Shown in pieces: positions 6,638 through 12,810 of a stretch of 12,810 nucleotides of DNA. The position numbers and the translations under genes are program-made. The stretch covers positions 1 through 12,810 of the forward strand of contig CAAGLV010000094.1 of assembly GCA_900770875.1 (NCBI GenBank), in the 5' to 3' direction. Under the pieces are notes generated by a model, which was not told the origin of the DNA, searched no databases, and was given only the letters and a program-made list of their open reading frames with translations. How positions within the stretch are numbered: position 1 is the first letter of the stretch; each line of letters opens with the position of its first letter. Source of the DNA: Flavobacteriales bacterium (GTDB taxonomy: Bacteria > Bacteroidota > Bacteroidia > Flavobacteriales > Weeksellaceae).

Positions 6638-6665
6638 AAAAAAGGATAACGTGTTTTCGTTATCC
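6638..6665 (-). terminator. Intrinsic terminator after aroB
   Basis: Read on the reverse strand, GGATAACG and CGTTATCC form an eight-pair stem with a six-base loop, followed by six Ts. The hairpin begins 13 bases after the aroB stop codon. The T-run touches the ATG of the next gene, so termination must be partial if that gene is expressed from the aroB promoter. Confidence 0.85.
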
Positions 6666-6678
6666 AATTTACTATTTT

Positions 6679-7731
6679 TTATCCAATCCAACTGTTGTAT
6701 AAATCGAATGCATTTTTAATTTCGTCTTCGGTACAAGCAATGTTGTACGTGCATCCACCAATTTTATTAACTAAACTAAACAAAATCTCTTTGTTTTCGT
6801 TTTTCTTATCGTGGTTCATCCAGTTCATTAATTGAGGGAAAATTTGCAAATCGATAGTTCCTAAAGCATATAAGCTTGCAAAACCTTCGCAAATTTCAAC
6901 GCGATCTTCGTTACTTAAAACTCCTTTTGCTTCGGCTAAAAAAGCTTCGATAATCATTCCGATTACAATTGCTTCTCCATGTAATAAAGGAAATTCGGTT
7001 TCTAGCGATTCGCTTTCGATAGCATGACCAATGGTATGTCCGAAATTTAAAATCTTACGTAATCCTTTTTCGTACGGATCACTTTCAACCACATTGCGTT
7101 TAATTTCAATAGAATCCATAATAAATGGCGCTAAATCTCCGGCGTTATGCGAAAGTAATTGTACTAAATTATCCCAATGGTCGCGATCCTGAATTAAACC
7201 GTGTTTTAACATTTCGGCTAATCCTGATTTAATCTGACGATGTTCTAAAGTTAATAAAAATTTAGGATCGATTAAAACCATTTCGGGTTGATTAAATGTA
7301 CCGATCATATTTTTCATTCCTTCTAAATCAATTCCGTTTTTTCCACCAACCGAAGCGTCTACTTGCGAAAGTAAAGTTGTCGGAATATTGATAAATTTTA
7401 CACCACGTTTAAACGTAGAAGCCATAAAACCTCCCATATCTGTAAGTACACCACCACCTACATTTATCACTAAAGATTGACGATCTGCACCTAAATCGGC
7501 CATTGCTAACCATAAATTGGTTACAGTTTCTATTGTTTTATTTTCTTCTCCTGCATCAACCTCTAAAATTTCGTAGCTAGAAAGATGATCCATATCGGCT
7601 AATAATATAGGTAAACAATGTACATGCGTATTTTCATCAACTAAAAAGAAGATGTTCGAAAAATGATTGTCTTTAATATATTGGTCTAACACTGGCGCAA
7701 TAGACCCAAAATGTATTGGTGAAGATTTCAA
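6679..7731 (-). CDS. aroB: 3-dehydroquinate synthase
   Basis: This enzyme catalyses the second step of the shikimate pathway, 3-deoxy-arabino-heptulosonate 7-phosphate to 3-dehydroquinate, using NAD and a divalent metal in the cytoplasm. The NAD-binding glycine motif GGGVLTDMGGF lies at 92-102, followed by the conserved VDASVGGKNGID at 124-135. Likely metal ligands are Glu173 (GLAEMLKHG), His232 (NFGHTIGH) and His251 (LLHGEA). At 350 aa it matches the usual length. Its product feeds chorismate and thus Tyr, Phe and Trp, a loose functional link to tyrS. It is divergent from the GlmU-like gene, with 178 bases between the two ATGs, and is followed by a terminator. Confidence 0.97.
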   Translation of the reverse strand: MKSSPIHFGSIAPVLDQYIKDNHFSNIFFLVDENTHVHCLPILLADMDHLSSYEILEVDAGEENKTIETVTNLWLAMADLGADRQSLVINVGGGVLTDMGGFMASTFKRGVKFINIPTTLLSQVDASVGGKNGIDLEGMKNMIGTFNQPEMVLIDPKFLLTLEHRQIKSGLAEMLKHGLIQDRDHWDNLVQLLSHNAGDLAPFIMDSIEIKRNVVESDPYEKGLRKILNFGHTIGHAIESESLETEFPLLHGEAIVIGMIIEAFLAEAKGVLSNEDRVEICEGFASLYALGTIDLQIFPQLMNWMNHDKKNENKEILFSLVNKIGGCTYNIACTEDEIKNAFDLYNSWIG

Positions 7732-7758
7732 AGGGATTATTTTTTTTGAAAATGTCTA

Positions 7759-7790
7759 TAAAAGTACGGCGAACTTGGTGCTATTACCAA
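7759..7790 (-). promoter_or_regulatory. Possible aroB promoter
   Basis: On the reverse strand, TACTTTTA (7766 down to 7759) differs from TAnnTTTG in the last base only. A TTG (7790 down to 7788) lies 21 bases upstream, in the -33 place. The predicted start near 7752 would give a leader of about 20 bases. It is a one-mismatch match in AT-rich DNA, so only moderately convincing. Confidence 0.42.
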
Positions 7791-7883
7791 AAAATATGCG
7801 ATGATTTTGTAGTAGAACTGAAATATATCAGATACTATGACATTTACAGGGTAATATTATCTAAATTAATACAGATAAATTTT

Positions 7884-7891
7884 TAAATTTG
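7884..7891 (+). promoter_or_regulatory. -7 promoter element of the GlmU-like gene
   Basis: TAAATTTG matches TAnnTTTG exactly and lies 19 bases before the ATG at 7910, predicting a leader of about 13 bases. No convincing TTG is seen at the -33 position. The last three bases form the TTG that opens the frame, so that TTG is not a start codon. Confidence 0.6.
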
Positions 7892-7909
7892 TCCCCTAAT
7901 TACAAATTA

Positions 7910-9061
7910 ATGAATATAATTTTATTTGATGGTGAACAAAGAGGTAACCTTTTACCTTTAACATTTACTAAGCCTGTAGGAGCCTTACGAATGGGAATTT
8001 TAACATTTTCCGAACGATGGGAAAAGTTATTAAACAAAACAAATTCATATTTAACACAAGATTATCTACAAGATAAATTTTCACCTCAAATACAACAAGA
8101 AAATATATTTATTAACCCAGCTTATTTCCCTACCAAATCTTTAGTAGAAGCCATAAAAGATTTAGCAATAAATCAAGTAATTGTATATAAAGGTAAAAAG
8201 GTTGCCTTTAAGTCATCAACTTTTGATCAAATAGACAATTTAGAAACGATAGATTTTGTAGAAAACTTAATCGAAATAGCATATCCTTGGGATATCTTCA
8301 CACATAACTTTCACGCCATCGAATTTGATTTCGATTTACTAACAGAAGGAAAAACTTCACAGCCAATTTCCGATACCAATCGCGTTTTAAATGCCGATAA
8401 AATTTTCTTAGAAGAAGGAGCAAAAGTAGAATTTGCTATTTTAAATGCAACAGAAGGACCAATTTATATTGGGAAAGATGCAGAGATTATGGAGGGCGCT
8501 ATGATTCGTGGAGGATTAGCTTTATGCGAACATGCTAAAATAAACATGGGAACTAAAGTTTACGCTGGTTGTACAATAGGGCCTTACTGTAAAGTTGGAG
8601 GAGAGTTAAATAATGCAATTTTAATGGCATATTCAAACAAAGGACACGATGGGTTTTTAGGAAATGCTGTAATTGGAGAATGGTGTAATTTAGGAGCCGA
8701 TACAAATAACTCTAATTTAAAAAATAATTATTCCGAAGTAAAACAATGGAATTATCCTTTACAACAATTTGTAAAAACAGGATTACAATTTTGTGGATTA
8801 ATTATGGGAGATTATTCAAAATCAGCAATTAACACTCAGTTTAATACTGGTACGGTAGTTGGAGTATCAGCAAATATATTTCAAGGAGGATTTCCACCAA
8901 ATATAATTAACCACTTTTCGTGGGGAGGAGCCAAGGATGCACCAAAATTTACTTTAGATAGAGCTTATGAGGCAGCAGAAAAAATGATGGAACGTAGAAA
9001 AGTTCCTTTCACAGAAGAAGACAAAAAGATCTTAGAACATATTTATAATTTAAATAACTAA
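7910..9061 (+). CDS. GlmU-like sugar nucleotidyltransferase (alternative bifunctional UDP-GlcNAc synthesis enzyme)
   Basis: A 383-aa protein of the Bacteroidetes-type GlmU family, thought to supply UDP-N-acetylglucosamine for peptidoglycan and lipopolysaccharide. The N-terminal third begins MNIILFDGEQRGNLLPLTF and then has KPVGALRMGILTFSERWE, the conserved opening of this family. The second part (about 161-340) is a left-handed beta-helix of hexapeptide repeats (GPIYIGKDAEIMEG, KINMGTKVYAGCTIGP). It includes GEWCNLGADTNNSN (from 256), which corresponds to the acetyltransferase region of classical GlmU. It is shorter than classical GlmU (about 450 aa), and the normal nucleotidyltransferase motif is not evident. 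The start is set at ATG 7910 because the upstream TTG lies in the promoter. Nucleotidyltransferase and acetyltransferase activities are both inferred from the family. Confidence 0.85.
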   Translation: MNIILFDGEQRGNLLPLTFTKPVGALRMGILTFSERWEKLLNKTNSYLTQDYLQDKFSPQIQQENIFINPAYFPTKSLVEAIKDLAINQVIVYKGKKVAFKSSTFDQIDNLETIDFVENLIEIAYPWDIFTHNFHAIEFDFDLLTEGKTSQPISDTNRVLNADKIFLEEGAKVEFAILNATEGPIYIGKDAEIMEGAMIRGGLALCEHAKINMGTKVYAGCTIGPYCKVGGELNNAILMAYSNKGHDGFLGNAVIGEWCNLGADTNNSNLKNNYSEVKQWNYPLQQFVKTGLQFCGLIMGDYSKSAINTQFNTGTVVGVSANIFQGGFPPNIINHFSWGGAKDAPKFTLDRAYEAAEKMMERRKVPFTEEDKKILEHIYNLNN

Positions 9062-9155
9062 AAAGTTCATTTGACAAATTTGTAATAAATAGGTTAATTA
9101 TTCATAAAAAGATTAAATATACATAACGATCTTTTAAAAGTTGACTAAAAATTAG

Positions 9156-9163
9156 TAAATTTG
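9156..9163 (+). promoter_or_regulatory. -7 promoter element of the capA-like gene
   Basis: TAAATTTG is an exact TAnnTTTG match, 27 bases before the ATG at 9191. A TTGAC at 9141-9145 lies only 12 bases upstream, too close for the usual -33 spacing, so the upstream half is uncertain. The TTG at 9161-9163 is part of this element, not a start. Confidence 0.6.
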
Positions 9164-9190
9164 CCACTTGTAAGAAAGAATATTAGCGAA

Positions 9191-10231
9191 ATGACTGGTA
9201 AGTATAACAACGTCTTAGAACTTGTTGGAAACACTCCACTTGTGCGTTTAAACAGAATTAATCAGGATATTCCAGGAGAAGTATATGCCAAGTTAGAGTG
9301 TTATAATCCCGGACATTCTACTAAAGACAGAATCGCATTACATATCATCGAGGAAGCTGAGAAAAAAGGTTTATTAAGCCCTGGTGCTACGATTGTTGAA
9401 ACAACATCTGGTAACACTGGATTCGCAGTGGCAATGGTAAGTATTGTAAAAGGGTATAAATGTATTTTAGCAGTTTCTGATAAAACAAAAGCTGAAAAAA
9501 TTGCCTATTTAAAAGCTTTAGGTGCTAAAGTATTTATCTGTCCAGCGAATGTTCCTGCCGATGATCCACGTTCGTATTACGAAGTTGCAAAGCGAATTGC
9601 TGCAGAAACACCAAACTCTATCTATATCAATCAATATTTCAATCAAGGAAATACTGAAGCACATTACTTAACGACTGGTCCAGAAATTTGGGCGCAGACA
9701 GAAGGTAAAATAACGCATTTAGTTGGTTGTACAGGTACAGGAGGAACTTTAACAGGAAGTGCACGTTTTATTAAACAACAAAATCCTAATGTTAAGGTAA
9801 TTGCTGTAGATGCCGATGGATCTGTATTAAAAAAATACCACGAAACAGGTGTTTTAGATCCAAATGAAATTCACCCATATCGCATCGAAGGATTAGGTAA
9901 AAACTTAATTCCAGGTGCATTAGATTTTTCTGTAGTAGATAAATTTGTAAAAGTTACAGATGAAGCAGCAGCTTATACTACGCGCGAATTAGCTTTAAAA
10001 GAAGGCATGATGGTTGGTTACACATCCGGAGCTGCAACACAAGCATTAAAACAATTAGCTGCTGATGGCGAATTTGATGAAAATTCTGTAATTGCTGTTT
10101 TATTTCCAGATCATGGATCTCGTTACATCACAAAAGTCTTTAGTGACGAATGGATGGAAGAACAAGGTTTTGTGGAAGGAAAAGAAAATGGTATAGACAT
10201 AAAAGCAACTGTAGAATACATTAACAAATAA
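9191..10231 (+). CDS. capA: PLP-dependent cysteine synthase/CBS-like enzyme, probable cysteate synthase
   Basis: A fold-type II PLP enzyme of 346 aa without C-terminal CBS domains. VGNTPLVRL (12-20) opens the fold. The Schiff-base lysine is Lys45 in NPGHSTKDR, a variant of the usual GSVKDR. The substrate loop is TSGNTG (72-77) and the phosphate-binding loop GTGGT (182-186); GYTSGAA lies near the C-terminus. General family membership is secure. The more specific call, O-phospho-L-serine plus sulfite to L-cysteate, is inferred. CapA of Capnocytophaga is known to be CBS-related, this gene directly precedes a capB-like gene, and serC, which makes O-phosphoserine, follows. The alternative is an ordinary O-acetylserine sulfhydrylase or cystathionine beta-synthase. 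The start at 9191 is chosen because the upstream TTG is in the promoter. Confidence 0.78.
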   Translation: MTGKYNNVLELVGNTPLVRLNRINQDIPGEVYAKLECYNPGHSTKDRIALHIIEEAEKKGLLSPGATIVETTSGNTGFAVAMVSIVKGYKCILAVSDKTKAEKIAYLKALGAKVFICPANVPADDPRSYYEVAKRIAAETPNSIYINQYFNQGNTEAHYLTTGPEIWAQTEGKITHLVGCTGTGGTLTGSARFIKQQNPNVKVIAVDADGSVLKKYHETGVLDPNEIHPYRIEGLGKNLIPGALDFSVVDKFVKVTDEAAAYTTRELALKEGMMVGYTSGAATQALKQLAADGEFDENSVIAVLFPDHGSRYITKVFSDEWMEEQGFVEGKENGIDIKATVEYINK

Positions 10232-10247
10232 AAATTGAATATATTTG

Positions 10248-10280
10248 AAAAGTAGAAACTTTTTTAGTTTCTGCTTTTTT
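10248..10280 (+). terminator. Intrinsic terminator after capA
   Basis: AAAAGTAGAAAC (10248-10259) pairs with GTTTCTGCTTTT (10267-10278) through one G-U pair, around a seven-base loop, with a T-run at 10275-10280. It would separate capA from capB transcription, at least in part. Confidence 0.82.
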
Positions 10281-10287
10281 AACTTTA
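10280..10287 (+). promoter_or_regulatory. Possible -7 element of the capB-like gene
   Basis: TAACTTTA differs from TAnnTTTG in the last base. It follows the capA terminator immediately and would give a leader of about 10 bases before ATG 10304. No -33 TTG is seen because the region is occupied by the terminator stem. Weak evidence; read-through from capA is the alternative. Confidence 0.35.
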
Positions 10288-10303
10288 AATACAAAATATT
10301 ACT

Positions 10304-11563
10304 ATGGATATTTTTGAAAGATTAAAACAAAATCCTGGTCCATTAGGACAATTTGCTGATTATGGTGAAGGTTACTACGTTTTCCCACAATTAAAAGGGG
10401 AAATTGGTCCGGTAATGGAATTCCAAGGTAAAAAAGTAATTACTTGGTCTATCAATAACTATTTAGGTTTAGCTAATCACCCAGAAGTACGTAAAGCTGA
10501 TGCTGATGCAGCGGCAGAATACGGTTTAGCTTACCCAATGGGAGCACGTGCAATGTCGGGACAAACAGACTTACACGCACAATTAGAGCAAGAATTAGCT
10601 GATTTCGTTCAAAAAGAATCTGCATATTTAATGAACTTCGGATATCCAGGAATGGTGTCTACAATTGATGCATTAGTATCTAAAAATGATGTCATCGTTT
10701 ATGATGCAGAATGTCATGCTTGTATCGTAGATGGAGTTCGTTTACACTTTGGTAAGCGTTTCATTTTCCAACACAACAATGTAGAAAGTTTCGAAAAAAC
10801 AATTAAACGTGCACGCGCTTTAGCTGATAAAACAGGAGGAGGAATCTTAGTAATTACAGAAGGTGTATTTGGTATGACAGGTAAACAAGGGATTTTAAAA
10901 GAAATCGCTGCTTACAAAGACGAATATAAATTCCGTTTATTAGTTGATGATGCACACGGATTTGGTACATTAGGTGCTACAGGAGCCGGAGCTGGTGAAG
11001 AGCAAGGATGTCAAGATAAAATTGATATTTACTTCTCTACATTCGCTAAATCGATGGCTGGTTTTGGAGCATTTATCGCAGGAGATAAAGACATTATCCG
11101 TATCTTAAAATATAACTTACGTTCTCAAATCTTCGCTAAATCGTTAACAATGCCAATGGTAATTGGAGGATTAAAACGTTTAGAAATTATCAGAAGATCT
11201 CCAGAATTAAAAAATAAATTATGGAGCAATGTAGAAAAAATTCAAAAAGGATTACAAGAGCGTGGATTTGATATCGGAGGATCTAATACTTGTGTTACTC
11301 CAATCGTATTAAACGGATCGCCAATCGAAGCTACAATCTTAGCAAAAGAAATGCGCGAAGAGTACGGTATTTTTGTATCGGTAGTAGTTTATCCAGTAAT
11401 TCCTAAAGGAATGATTATCTTCCGTATCATCCCAACAGCTGCACACGAAGACGAGCACATCGAGTATACATTAAACTCCTTTGCTGAGATTCGCGAAAAA
11501 TTAGCAGATGGTTATTACAAAAGAAAAGCAGAAGAATTAAATATTGATTTCGTTCAATATTAA
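10304..11563 (+). CDS. capB: Alpha-oxoamine synthase family enzyme, probable cysteate-C-fatty acyltransferase
   Basis: A 419-aa fold-type I PLP enzyme of the group that includes serine palmitoyltransferase, KBL and BioF. Landmarks are NNYLGLANHPEV (51-62), the cofactor-stacking His138 (DAECHACIVDG), the pyridine-binding Asp215 with His218 (VDDAHGFGTLG) and the Schiff-base Lys249 (STFAKSMAG). Such enzymes condense an amino acid with an acyl thioester and release CO2. In Bacteroidetes, relatives called CapB, SulA or Cfat join cysteate to a branched acyl group, giving the 3-keto precursor of capnine/sulfobacin, lipids linked to gliding in Flavobacterium johnsoniae. The assignment here rests on family plus the adjacent capA and serC. 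A serine-using palmitoyltransferase for sphingolipids is the main alternative. It should be cytoplasmic or membrane-associated. Confidence 0.8.
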   Translation: MDIFERLKQNPGPLGQFADYGEGYYVFPQLKGEIGPVMEFQGKKVITWSINNYLGLANHPEVRKADADAAAEYGLAYPMGARAMSGQTDLHAQLEQELADFVQKESAYLMNFGYPGMVSTIDALVSKNDVIVYDAECHACIVDGVRLHFGKRFIFQHNNVESFEKTIKRARALADKTGGGILVITEGVFGMTGKQGILKEIAAYKDEYKFRLLVDDAHGFGTLGATGAGAGEEQGCQDKIDIYFSTFAKSMAGFGAFIAGDKDIIRILKYNLRSQIFAKSLTMPMVIGGLKRLEIIRRSPELKNKLWSNVEKIQKGLQERGFDIGGSNTCVTPIVLNGSPIEATILAKEMREEYGIFVSVVVYPVIPKGMIIFRIIPTAAHEDEHIEYTLNSFAEIREKLADGYYKRKAEELNIDFVQY

Positions 11564-11585
11564 TCTTTTACAAAATATAAAAAAG

Positions 11586-11622
11586 AAAAGCCTTAAACAT
11601 CTGTTTGTTTAAGGCTTTTTTT
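11586..11622 (+). terminator. Intrinsic terminator after capB
   Basis: A 14-pair stem, AAAAGCCTTAAACA (11586-11599) and TGTTTAAGGCTTTT (11606-11619), with a six-base loop and Ts continuing to 11622. It is perfect and strong, and starts 22 bases after the capB stop codon. Confidence 0.93.
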
Positions 11623-11681
11623 ATGATAAAAATGGTTAAAAAATAAATAAATATTTGAAAGTTTTTCCAAACATCGTTTCA

Positions 11682-11689
11682 TATATTTG
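11682..11689 (+). promoter_or_regulatory. -7 promoter element of serC
   Basis: TATATTTG matches TAnnTTTG exactly, 40 bases before the serC ATG, predicting a leader of about 35 bases. The nearest TTTG upstream (11654-11657) is 24 bases away, slightly beyond the usual spacing. The leader is A-rich, as is common before flavobacterial starts. Confidence 0.62.
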
Positions 11690-11729
11690 TTAGGAATCTT
11701 ATAACACACAAACAAAATAAAACAATTTT

Positions 11730-12800
11730 ATGAAAGTGCATAACTTTAGTGCAGGACCATGTATCTTACCACAAGTCGTTTTTGATAAAATGGCAGAAGC
11801 TTGTTTAAACTTTAACAATTCAGGAACTTCTATTTTAGAGATTTCTCACCGTCGTAAAGACGCAGTTGAAGTAATAGATACAGCAAGAGCTTTAGTAAAA
11901 GAATTAATGAATGTACCAGAAACACACGATGTTGTGTTTATGCAAGGTGGTGCATCGTTACAATTCCCAACGGTAGCATACAATTTATTAAAAGAAGGAG
12001 GAAAGGCAGCATATTTAGATTCAGGAAAATGGGCAGCTAACGCAATTAAAGAAGCAAAACGCTTTGGCGAAATAGAAGTTGTTGCTTCATCAAAAGATGC
12101 AAACTACAATTACGTACCAAAAGGATACCAAATTCCAACAGATGTAGATTATTTTCACTGTACATCAAATAACACGATTTTTGGAACACAAATGAAAGAT
12201 TTTCCTACAACAAATGTACCTGTTGTTTGCGATATGTCTTCGGATATTTTATCTCGTACAATCGATGTGTCTAAATTTGGAGTGATTTATGCCGGAGCTC
12301 AGAAAAATATGGGACCTGCAGGATCTGCAGTAGCAATTGTACAAAAAGATTTATTAGGTAAAACAGGTCGTAATATTCCTGATTATTTAAATTACGAAAC
12401 GCACATCAAAAAAGAATCGTCTTTTAACACTTGGCCAGTAATTGCAATTTATGGTGTAATGTTAAATTTACAATGGTTAAAAGAGCAAGGAGGTGTAGAA
12501 GCTATTGCAAAAGTTAATACTGCAAAAGCAGAAGCAATGTATGCAGAAATTGATGGTAACGGATTATTTACAGGAACAGCAAATGTAGAAGATCGTTCGC
12601 AAATGAATGCGACTTTTGTATTAAACAACGAAGATTTAAAAGCAGAATTTGATGCTTTATTAAAAGAAGCAGGAGTTGTATCGTTAAACGGACACCGCGA
12701 TGTTGGTGGATACCGTGCTTCAATGTACAATGCTTTACCATTAGAATCGGTACAAGTTTTAGTTGAAGTGATGAAACAATTTGAACAAAAATTTGGATAA
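11730..12800 (+). CDS. serC: Phosphoserine aminotransferase
   Basis: Transfers an amino group from glutamate to 3-phosphohydroxypyruvate, giving O-phospho-L-serine for serine synthesis; the enzyme also acts in the PLP pathway. It starts with NFSAGPCILP (5-14), followed by EISHRRK (37-43) and the phosphate-binding FMQGGASLQF (70-79). Asp168 (VVCDMSSD) contacts the pyridine ring, and Lys192 (YAGAQKNMG) is the Schiff-base residue. GHRDVGGYRASMYNA lies near the C-terminus. At 356 aa it has the expected length. It follows capA and capB with its own promoter, and its product is the expected substrate of CapA, so the three may form a functional group. Only ten bases follow it in the window. Confidence 0.97.
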   Translation: MKVHNFSAGPCILPQVVFDKMAEACLNFNNSGTSILEISHRRKDAVEVIDTARALVKELMNVPETHDVVFMQGGASLQFPTVAYNLLKEGGKAAYLDSGKWAANAIKEAKRFGEIEVVASSKDANYNYVPKGYQIPTDVDYFHCTSNNTIFGTQMKDFPTTNVPVVCDMSSDILSRTIDVSKFGVIYAGAQKNMGPAGSAVAIVQKDLLGKTGRNIPDYLNYETHIKKESSFNTWPVIAIYGVMLNLQWLKEQGGVEAIAKVNTAKAEAMYAEIDGNGLFTGTANVEDRSQMNATFVLNNEDLKAEFDALLKEAGVVSLNGHRDVGGYRASMYNALPLESVQVLVEVMKQFEQKFG

Positions 12801-12810
12801 AATAATTTAG

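Noticed and set aside
6638..6691. Longer start of the small membrane protein at ATG 6691
   Set aside because: The extra 18 residues are encoded by the aroB terminator stem and T-run and are polar, unlike the rest of the protein.
7796..7860. Operator or leader in the aroB-GlmU intergenic region
   Set aside because: CTGA and TCAG flank an AT-rich core near 7819, but the arms are too short to distinguish from chance.
9107..9135. Terminator after the GlmU-like gene
   Set aside because: AAAAGAT and ATCTTTT can pair over a 15-base loop, but the stem is short and AT-only apart from one GC pair, and no T-run extends beyond it.
10100..10294. Reverse-strand frame over the capA end and terminator
   Set aside because: It is antisense to capA and to the terminator; the Phe/Lys-rich sequence simply reflects A- and T-runs.
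12449..12730. Reverse-strand frame within serC
   Set aside because: Antisense shadow of a conserved gene.

Overview
The window is a 12.8 kb stretch of AT-rich bacterial chromosome. The sigma-factor promoters are of the Bacteroidetes type (TAnnTTTG at -7), Shine-Dalgarno sequences are lacking, and the gene families are typical of Flavobacteriia: an alternative GlmU, a FecE-type ATPase without a classical Q-loop, and the CapA/CapB sulfonolipid enzymes. The gene set fits a member of the Flavobacteriaceae or Weeksellaceae, but the genus cannot be fixed from the sequence alone. No tRNA, rRNA, CRISPR array, insertion sequence or phage gene was seen.

Left part (1-1690): the last codons of a probable FecCD-type permease overlap the start of a FecE-like ABC ATPase (TAATG), which in turn overlaps a short-chain dehydrogenase (ATGA). 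This looks like the tail of an iron-siderophore or heme/cobalamin uptake operon with an oxidoreductase attached.

Middle left (1691-3190): tyrS with a 190-base leader. The leader has a clear promoter, a 28-codon upstream reading frame containing tandem Tyr codons, two mutually exclusive RNA foldings, and an intrinsic terminator ending ten bases before the tyrS start. This is the architecture of a ribosome-mediated (trp-type) attenuator sensing charged tRNA-Tyr, and it is the most interesting element of the window.

Centre (3191-4955): an exported S41-family peptidase-like protein whose arginine codons (AGA/AGG only) differ from every neighbour checked, then a small two-helix membrane protein that converges on, and overlaps, a MATE transporter gene.

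Reverse-strand block (4939-7731): aroB (3-dehydroquinate synthase), a terminator, a small four-helix membrane protein and a DinF-like MATE exporter, read right to left.

Right part (7884-12800): an alternative GlmU (UDP-GlcNAc synthesis), capA (probable O-phosphoserine-dependent cysteate synthase), capB (probable cysteate-C-fatty acyltransferase) and serC (phosphoserine aminotransferase), mostly with their own promoters and terminators. SerC makes O-phospho-L-serine, CapA would convert it with sulfite to cysteate, and CapB would join cysteate to a fatty acyl group to give the 3-keto sulfonolipid base. The three genes together are therefore a plausible sulfonolipid (capnine/sulfobacin) supply module for the outer membrane. 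Several apparent TTG starts in this window lie inside promoters or terminators, and starts have been corrected to the following ATG.
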